From Nautilus pompilius (lineage: Eukaryota > Mollusca > Cephalopoda > Nautilida > Nautilidae): a stretch of 64,000 nt of DNA. The stretch is taken from positions 1,722,501-1,786,500 of the forward strand of contig JACATO010000591.1 of NCBI GenBank assembly GCA_018389105.1, written 5' to 3'. Both the position numbers and the translations under genes were made by a program. Positions 54,601 through 63,600 of this stretch are shown here, piece by piece. Below the pieces are notes generated by a model. It was not told the origin of the DNA. It made no database searches and saw only the letters and a program-made list of their open reading frames with translations. Position 1 is the first letter of the stretch; every line of letters begins with the position of its first letter.

Positions 54601-57600
54601 TTGTGACAGATGCTAATCTAGGATTATTATTTTATGTGGAAATGGTTTTAAAAAAGAATTATTAAAACAGCTAAAAATATTTTTTATGTTGATACCAGCT
54701 GGCAAAATTATATTGTTCACCATTGCTGCAGCAAAGAATCATCACATTGTTGTTTTGCATTTCTTTTCTTTTTTTTACTTTTAAGAAAATACACATGGGT
54801 GATAAATCTGCCCTCCTATTTTCTAAATGATATGAAAATAATTTTTCTTTATTTCATTTTTATTTGTAATCTTACATTACAATTAAAAGTTTGCATTTTT
54901 GTTCTGTTTAAAATCGAAGTTACTTAGTAGCTATGCTTAAAATTTATTTAGATCAGATTAATATTCTCCACAAATGTCTATTTTTTATTCTTTTCTTTCT
55001 TTTCCAATTCAAAATCATTTTCTCCAAAGTTATTAGGTACTTAATGCTACTTTAGTACTGTTTTTAATACTGCATGTGGTATGACTCTATCATCATGTGC
55101 CATACAGCACTGTTGTGTGTATGTTATTTGGTTTTAGAATCAATTCATATGTTGTTTTGTTTACTGTGTTTTTATTTTAGAATTTCTTGTTATTGTTTCT
55201 AGGTTTTTTGCCAATTGGAACTTGTTCAGTTGGTTTGATGAAAGTAACATGGTACACAGTAAACCTTCAGGTAAGCTAGAAAGATTTCATAATTCTTACT
55301 ATAATAAACCATCTATTTTTATACATTATTAATTTTAAAATGAGATTATTGAGCCAAAAAGTACATTGTATTTTTTTTTTATTTGTATTTATTTCATCCT
55401 GAATATCATTCTTTTTAATTGCTTATTGGAAGATAAGAGTTGCTTCCCTTATTTGAAGGCGTAGCTGACCGGTGTCTATTATGTAAATTAAGATAGATTA
55501 ATTTTATAACAAAATAAGCAACTTTCTTTTTTACCAAGTACAAAGATTAGTGAAATTTCTTGCAAAACCTCCAGACTTTTTTTACAAATGTTTATTACAT
55601 GTGATTGCTTGCCTGGCTGTTCTACTGGCCTACCACTATCTGCTGTTCTCTCATTAATCCAGCTTCAGCATTGACATTTTCTAAGTCTTCCAGTCAATGC
55701 CACAGAGAAATTTTGTAGAATCTCTTAATTATCCTGGGAATTAAAATTGATTCATTTTTCTTCTCATTCTCATATTCATTCCCTCTCACTCTCATAATTT
55801 AATCACTTTATTTTACTTTACAGTTTTTTTTTCAAATTCTTAGCCATGAATTGTGAAAATACTGCTATTTCAAGTTTAGTCATTTTTGTTAAATGGTGAC
55901 TGAAATATTTGCAGAGTTTACCTTCCTTTTGCAGTTTATATTTTATCAACTTCCAGAGCTTCATTATGTATGTTGAATTTTAAAAAATGTAATTTTATTT
56001 ACTTTGTCAGAGCTGTAATAAGCCATCTCCCCCCTAACTCTTTCCAACTATACCTGACCAATCAGACTAAGAAATCCAATTAATCTTTCAAAAAATCAAA
56101 AGATCTGGCAAAATCTCAAAGAATAATGTATTTTTGTATTGAAAAACTTCCTCAGATTTATCCACAGAACTCCTGCACTTGGCAGAATTGATCCCAGGTG
56201 AATGGCACTGGAATTACACAGAATGTGATTTACTGTCCCTGTTTTCAGCAGCAGGACTATTGTCCATACATACACCTGGCCTGCAAGTGAACCCAAGTTT
56301 AACGAGCTGGTTAGATGCTCTTTCCTGAAAAATCCATAAAGAGTATGTTCTTATAGTCTGAGTCAGTTCAGTTATATTTAAATCCTTCATTACAGAACCA
56401 CTCAGATAATTGGATTGTATTTTCCTTTGTAAATAATATTTTTGTAAGTGATCATATATTTCTTTTTAAATTGGTTAACTACGTATTTTGTGAAAATGAG
56501 GAAATCAAATATAAAAGATTTCCAGACTCGTAAATTACTTGAAGAAGGGAGTTACTTTTTTTAAAAAAAAACACATCTCCCTGAAGTAAATTATAAAAAA
56601 AGAACCTGGCATATTTCTGAAAATAATTTACAAAAAAATTACCTTTTGTTTTTCATGATTTAATCTGGGGTATCCTGCTGCTGACACGTTGACTGTTCAG
56701 AATTTTAAATTATCAATTCTGTAAATTCCAGTAACTGTTGACAGAGAAAAGGAAATCAGTTATTTTAAACCCCTTTTTTTACATCCAGTCTTGACAATGT
56801 TAATATTAATATATCTGTTAAAGATGGCAGGCATATTATACATGAGTTTACACTTAATTATAAAGAATTAGTCCTCTTTTTTTTTTTTGTAATGATTTGT
56901 GCCCGTGTCATCTGGTGATAAATGTTGTTGAGAGTTTTCAATCTTTGTCTCAATGGGATTCAAATTTACCAAACCTCAACAACCAACTCCACATATACTT
57001 CAGCTGTGCTAGGTATAACTGGGGTGTCTGATTGTCAGTGATTTTATCTCTATTCATTCTTTTGATCATATTTGTGCCACATGCATGATAGCTCTTCAGA
57101 AATGAAAGCCAGATATATGGCAAAAGTGGTGACCCTTTGTTTTGATTCATCTACCTGGTTCTGTCTAAATTCAAGGTGGATTATTGTGAAAAGTACTCTC
57201 ACTATCGCCATGAACGAAATATCACACTATTAATGAACAGGGAAAAAACATTTTTATTCACCTTTAATTGGACTGAACAGTTAATTTTCTTAACTTTGTT
57301 TTTGTTTAGGTGACTATTTTCAGACTGATGCAGAAGATTATTTCAGAAAAGAAAGTGAATATTACCCACCAGAGCTCCGCAACCATATGCGCAGTGCATT
57401 CCTCCCTTCCAATAGACAACACATTGTTGGCAGAAAAGCATGCAGTCAGAAATACATATTGTATTTAGCCAATTTTTCTGCAGTGCCTTACGAGGGGATG
57501 ATAAGTTGTCAAGTGACTACCTATCTGTAAGTTGGATCTAATCATGTGGTAATGGAGAAAGTTTGCAACCAAGACAGTATAGCTTCATCAGCAATCGAGA

Positions 57601-60600
57601 AAACACTTTCTGATGCAGTCTATGGACAATATACAAGTTCTTTAAAAGAGAGACTTTTAGTGGAAATAAAGATGCATCTTGAGCAAACACATTTTTTAAA
57701 TACAGTAGGATAAAAAGCTGAAGTTGATTAAACAAAATGTGTATCATGCAATGGTGCTCAACAGTCTTATTTGCATATTTCTCTCATAAGTTTTGCCGGG
57801 CTGTTTAAATTTAGTACTAACTCACTTTGAATACCATGCTTAAATTAAATATCTATTATACTTTTACCTTAATAACAAAAAAAAACAAAAATTGTTGCAA
57901 ATTATGTTTCCAAATTTAGTTTTGCTATCTGAAGTATGGAGAATTAAGCTGAACTATGATAGCCAAGAATAGTATAATATGTAGTACCAGGCTTTCATAA
58001 CCAAAGCCAAAGTACCAGTTACACTGATGCCCAATAAACTGCCGGCTATGAGTTCCAGTTTATCTGTCAGCTGTTGTAGAATAATGCTCATGCTTGTCTC
58101 ACAAGCAGTCTTCTTGGAGTAAACATGTTTTTTTTTTTTCTTTTTACATATTATTTACAGTAGTTAATGTCAAGGAATTTTTTATTGCAAGAAGTTGAAC
58201 TAAACTGCTTTGACATGTGACTAAAATTGCAAGTATTTTCCAGCTGCATGTGTGGACGGTAATATGATTATCCACTATGTGTTTTCTTTGGCTATAGGCA
58301 TTTCCTCTCATCTCAGTTTCAAGATTAGGGGCCTACATACTGAATGGTGGACCACTTCCCAGCATTTACATAATAATGAAAAGAAAAAATTTGTATTCAT
58401 CATAGTTTATGTGAATAATAATTGTATTTATTTTTTAAAATTTTTAATAATCAAATGTATTTTTATAAGCAAGGTGCCAAAAGTTACACGTCAATCTAAT
58501 CTGGTAGAGACCATATGAAATATTACGTAACCATATCAGTATGCAGCCCTGTAGAAGTGAATTTAGAAGGGGGGCGCACTCACCTCTAAACTTGCTACCT
58601 GTGCTCCCCAACCACGTTGAGTTAGGGTTAAAAGTGCAAACAACACTGGAAAAACAACAATTCTCTCAACATTGCTAAGTGGTAAACCCTCTACAAATAG
58701 CAGTAAAAACAAAGTCCAAATTGCAATAAAAAACTGCCCAACAGCTTATTTAGTTGTTTACAGCCTTTAAGAAAAATCCAAACCACAAGAAAGCAAGCAT
58801 TCCACAGTGCGCACACTGCTGTAATTCTATTGTAAAACGCTGCGAGTACCCGACCGGCAGGACTTTGATTCTGGGCACTGATTGATCGACGGTGATAGAT
58901 TGAGACTAATACGTAATATGGTTTAAATTTGCGTGTTCAGCCGAGGAAAGTGGAGGCATTTTATATAAAAAAAGGTCTTAATTTATGGGAAAAGTGGTGG
59001 TGCCCATTACCTTCTATGGAGATGATATGTAACTTAGAGAAAGTAGGGTTGGTAATAACTATGCTAACTGATGAAGAACCTACATTTCAGTTACCTTTCC
59101 CCCATCACTGCCACCTTGGTTCAGTCATAAAGACTATTCTGACCTGCATTAAGAGTAACGATGCACAAAACATGGCTGAAATAGAATCGCTGTGATTGTA
59201 TCTGGCCAGATTTCACTTAAACATCCCTAGTATGTATTTACAGTAGACTATAAGAAAATTTTATTTTTTCTTCTGTTGGGGAAGGGGTTTACTTAAATTC
59301 TTCAGTTTTATCAGCATTTTGTGATCAATATTATTAATCTTCTCCTCCATAATTTTGTGAGAGAAAGGTGGTAGTTTTTTTCATTTTCTTCTGAAGCCTT
59401 ACATTCCTTTTTCCAAATACCTAACTTTTTTTTTCTTTTTTTTCTTTACAGTTCCTATGAAGAATTTGATTCAAGAGATAAGTATAGCTTAGTTGATTTG
59501 TTCATATTACGCATACACGGAATTAAGATGTTAATAAGATTAGTTCTTTCTCAGCTTTTCTTGACATGAAACTCAGTCATCAATTCTTGTAGATTTATTT
59601 TCAGTGTTTGAAAACTATTAGTGCAATAAAATGATTGCTGAAGATGGAGGAGTTTTGATACCTGCAAAATTGATAACTAAAAAAAAAAACAAGAAAAAAG
59701 GATATCTAAGCCAATTTAAAACTGATCAAAATGGTTTTCCATTTGTGTAGACCAGAATAAAATATTTGAATTCTCTTTCTCTTCCTATACTAGAGTGTAA
59801 CAGATCTTATGCAGTTCATCGAGTGAAATACACTAACCTGATGCTAATTGTTGCCAGCAAAGACTGTGATTGTGATGGGAAAGAAGATGAACACCACCAG
59901 CTGACCCCAAAAGAGATGAGTATCCTTTAGAGAGAGAGTTACTGCAGTCTTTGATGGCAGCCACAAAATTGTATAATCTGACCAAGAAATTCAACACCTC
60001 CATATGTGCTTAACAATAGTATATTTGTTTAATTCTAGTCTTTGTTTATAGAGATAACTGTTTCAGCAGCAGTTGGCTGTATTCCTAACCCCACTCGTGC
60101 AGGTTTTGCATCCTCGTGAGATCCTAACTGCTTCATTGAATGTATGCAGAATGTTTATCAGGTCGCTGCTGGTATGTTTGATTCCCAGTAGCTCTCCATA
60201 TGCCTGCTTCACCTCAGGTTATTCTGATGACGATGATTTGCATATTAGAACGTGCTTCCAGTATGAGACAGTGACCCCTAAAACCACCAAAATGTTTTTG
60301 TTTTTACTGCTGACACTTCTGTTGCTTTTGTTAAACACTAAATGAGAGAGAAAAAGTATACATTATATAAAACAGCTAAGAACTCTAGCTTATTGGGATT
60401 GCTTAAAGTTAAACTTCCATCAAAGAAAATCATATGGAAAATGTAATCTAAAGTCTTTACATATACAGTGCCACTCAAATGCTTTAAAATAAGACATTTG
60501 CAAGGAAAATGAAAGTGCACAGGTCTTTTATTTGATTTTAGAGATTATAAGAGTATCGAAACATAAGCAGATTGCATCCATGAAGAGTTTAAAACACACA

Positions 60601-63600
60601 CACACACACACAGTTTGGTTAGGTTAAATCCCTGATTTACCAAAAGTGGCCACCTTTGGCTATTATGAGGGGTTTGTATATTCATGGCATTCTGTTAATT
60701 TTTCAAAATAATCAGCTGTTAGGGTGTTCCATGCTGTAGAAATATATCATCATAATTAGTCACTAATTCTGCTGATATTATCCCCAAAACAGTGGCAGTC
60801 AAGAACATCTTGCTCTTCCCTACTTTCAGTGCAAACTGTTGTGCAACTTAGAAGAATTTTTGTTTAGGATGATGACTCATTGACTGCCTCAACCAGTAAG
60901 TCGGAGGGGTGTAGGATACTATGAACAGTATTCCTTCACTTCTGTAGTATATCCATGTGTTGACACCAAAAACATTGTCAAATTAGGATACAAGCAACCA
61001 GTACATACACCAACTCATCAAACCTTCACCAACCTGTTGCTGAACAAACACTATCCTTTGAACCAAACAGCTCCAACTTCCGTTCACGTTATCAAAGCAT
61101 CTTTTACCAATCACCTTAATTTTATCTACTAGAGCTGCTGCTTTTTTTTATAGCTTCATTTGTAGTTCTCAGTAGCAGATATTTTCATGGCTACAACCAT
61201 TTTGACCAGCAGATCTCTTCTCTGTAAAAAGGTGCTGGCTTCTCTCTCTCTTGCATGCCATTTAGCTGTGCTGTGATTTCCAGGTCTACAAATTCTCTAT
61301 TCTACTTGTTAAGTTAATGTAATATTGGTCTTCTGTCTTCTTCATTGTTGTTTGTGGTATGTAAAGGATACCTTTGTTGGATGAGTTTATCAATATATTT
61401 CTTAGCCATTCTTTCAGTATGCAGAGTATATAGACTAATTTTCTTAGCAATATTTGATACTACTACTTGCAGCCAGTGCACCATCTTGGTAAACTAAAGT
61501 TCTAGAGGGTCACTCTCACTTTTATACTATCACCAACTATCTGTATGGCCAGTTCATGTAACTGTCTTATGCCTCAGTATATTCACTCCAGAATTTGGTT
61601 GTTTCTCTGCTATTTTATGCATTAATAGCAAGCAGTTATAAATGCCAACAGTGTTTATCTTGATGAATCCAAGATTTAAGTTAAAATAAATAAGCAGTTT
61701 TCTTATCTTTTTTTTTCATAATTCATCTACATTATTTATATTATAATAACCTCTAAAATTAAATAAAGATTTGTCAATTTATGTTTTCTCTGCAAATATT
61801 TTCTTTTAAACTTTTGAGCAGTATCATCTATTTTTTAAAATTATTCCAGTGGATCATGGGATTTTTTAGGATAAGGACAATATGAATAGTTCTAGTAACT
61901 TTTCCCTTTTTCTTTACCATGCTTCTCAAGTAGAAGTCACGCTCAGAATTTAAAAAGCAAAGTAAAATAAAAACCTGACACTAACTTTCAGATCAGAAGG
62001 CAATATCCAAACTAACCATTGTTATTTTATTATATAGCAAAATTTACTTCATATTCTCTTTTGCTTTTTACTCTCATTTCTTGCAAAACTCTCCATCAAC
62101 ATCATTTATTCTCTTAAACCTTTTAGAAATAACGAGGGGACACATAACAGATTGGAAAAAAAGTTTTGAAAGGGTTAAATACCTGCTAAGCAAGCTGCTT
62201 GGCATTCATTTGTTTATCTTTAACCCATTTTCAGTGGATGAAGAGGAAATTTGCCAGAAACTGAAGACCACAGGTGTCACTAAGTCGTCCTATCTACATC
62301 TTTGTCTAAGAAGTCATGAAGTGAGTTGTTCACACTTCCATTGGGGGGGGGGTTGGCTGAGGTACCGAGAATCCTCTATCTTTCTGAAATTCAATTCCTT
62401 ACCAACCCAAACCCTCTGAGTCCTGGCATGGACATTTACTTATTCTCTCAGAATTTGAAAACTAAAACAGTAAATACATTTTATTCTGGCAAGCTCTGGG
62501 TCAGATTTTATTCCAAATCTGAGACATTCGGATGAGAAACAAGTTATGTATGCTAGGGAACGAAGAAGGTCTCCTTGAAATGTCATGCTTGGTGGAAATG
62601 CTTTACAAAACAGACAGGCAAGATACCACCAAATTTGTGCCTCGTTCCGTTATACTATACAATAATCTTTTCTTCAACCCCAGGAGACCACACAAAGACT
62701 TCTCCTTAATAAGATATTTGCTTATTCAGTGACCTGAAGAGCTATTGATATGCAAATTATAAATAGTAATGCATGTTATTTAGCAAACAGCTATTTAGAT
62801 GATTGTTTTATTCTGTTACTTTATTATCTGTTTGGTTGAAAATGAGCTTGCTTCAAAATCTTCCAGATTTCCTTTTCTCTTTTTATTATAGGATGTGTAA
62901 TTTTTTATTGTTTTAGTTTTTCAAATGTGATTATGAATTATTAGAGTAAACCTCTTGCCAGATTTTTATGAAGAAATGCCCCTGAGATTTTCCAAAATTG
63001 ACTCTTCTTCTTCTTCTTCTTCTTAAAAAAAAAGTCCTGGCTCCTTTAGACTTTAAGAAAGCTCCATGTTAGATTTTTTCGAGCTTTCCTTTCTCCCTAG
63101 CGTTCCCAGCTGTTCTTATTACTATCTGTATTTTAATCATGGGAGTTCTACTTACTGTTCAGGACAAACTAAGCTCAAATACATCTATCACGTTAGAAAA
63201 TCCACAGTCAGTGAGAGCATTGTCTGGTCAGTTATTTCATGCATAGCCCATATGCAGAATGTTACCCTGTAACCACTATCATCAGGGGTGAGCTGTTGTC
63301 TCATCATATTATCAGATATTTCTCTACCATGGGAGAACTGGCATTCAACTACCAAAGTTGTAATTAATGACTGCCCAAGTGCTGCAAAAAAGGGTCAAAT
63401 CCCCTGACTCAAAAGTGAGTTAATGTACAGTAAATTTTAATGCTAGAATAATATAATATCTAGGTGACCTGCCTTAGTTTGTTTTGCTGGGGGGAAAAAG
63501 GGTAAAACACCATTACTTTAATTCCAATTGTATTCAGGGTGGCAAATCTGTGGTTGGTTTTAAAAGGATAATGAATGGTGATAAAAGTGCTATTTAAAGG

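Larger units (their letters stand above)
57513..59795. other. intron between exons k and l
   Basis: It contains the alternative terminal exon candidate at 59452-59569 and an unclassified CpG-containing stretch at 58520-58919. The rest is featureless. Confidence 0.6.
59920..62234. other. intron between exons l and m
   Basis: It holds the alternative terminal exon candidate at 60218-60345, an (AC)n tract (60594-60612), and a minus-strand Tc1 relic (60467-61560). Nothing recognised in 61570-62234. Confidence 0.6.

Noticed and set aside
62081-62732. Longer ORFs overlapping exon m
   Set aside because: Only the part 62235-62320 lies between splice sites in phase with the gene; the remainder is intron read-through.
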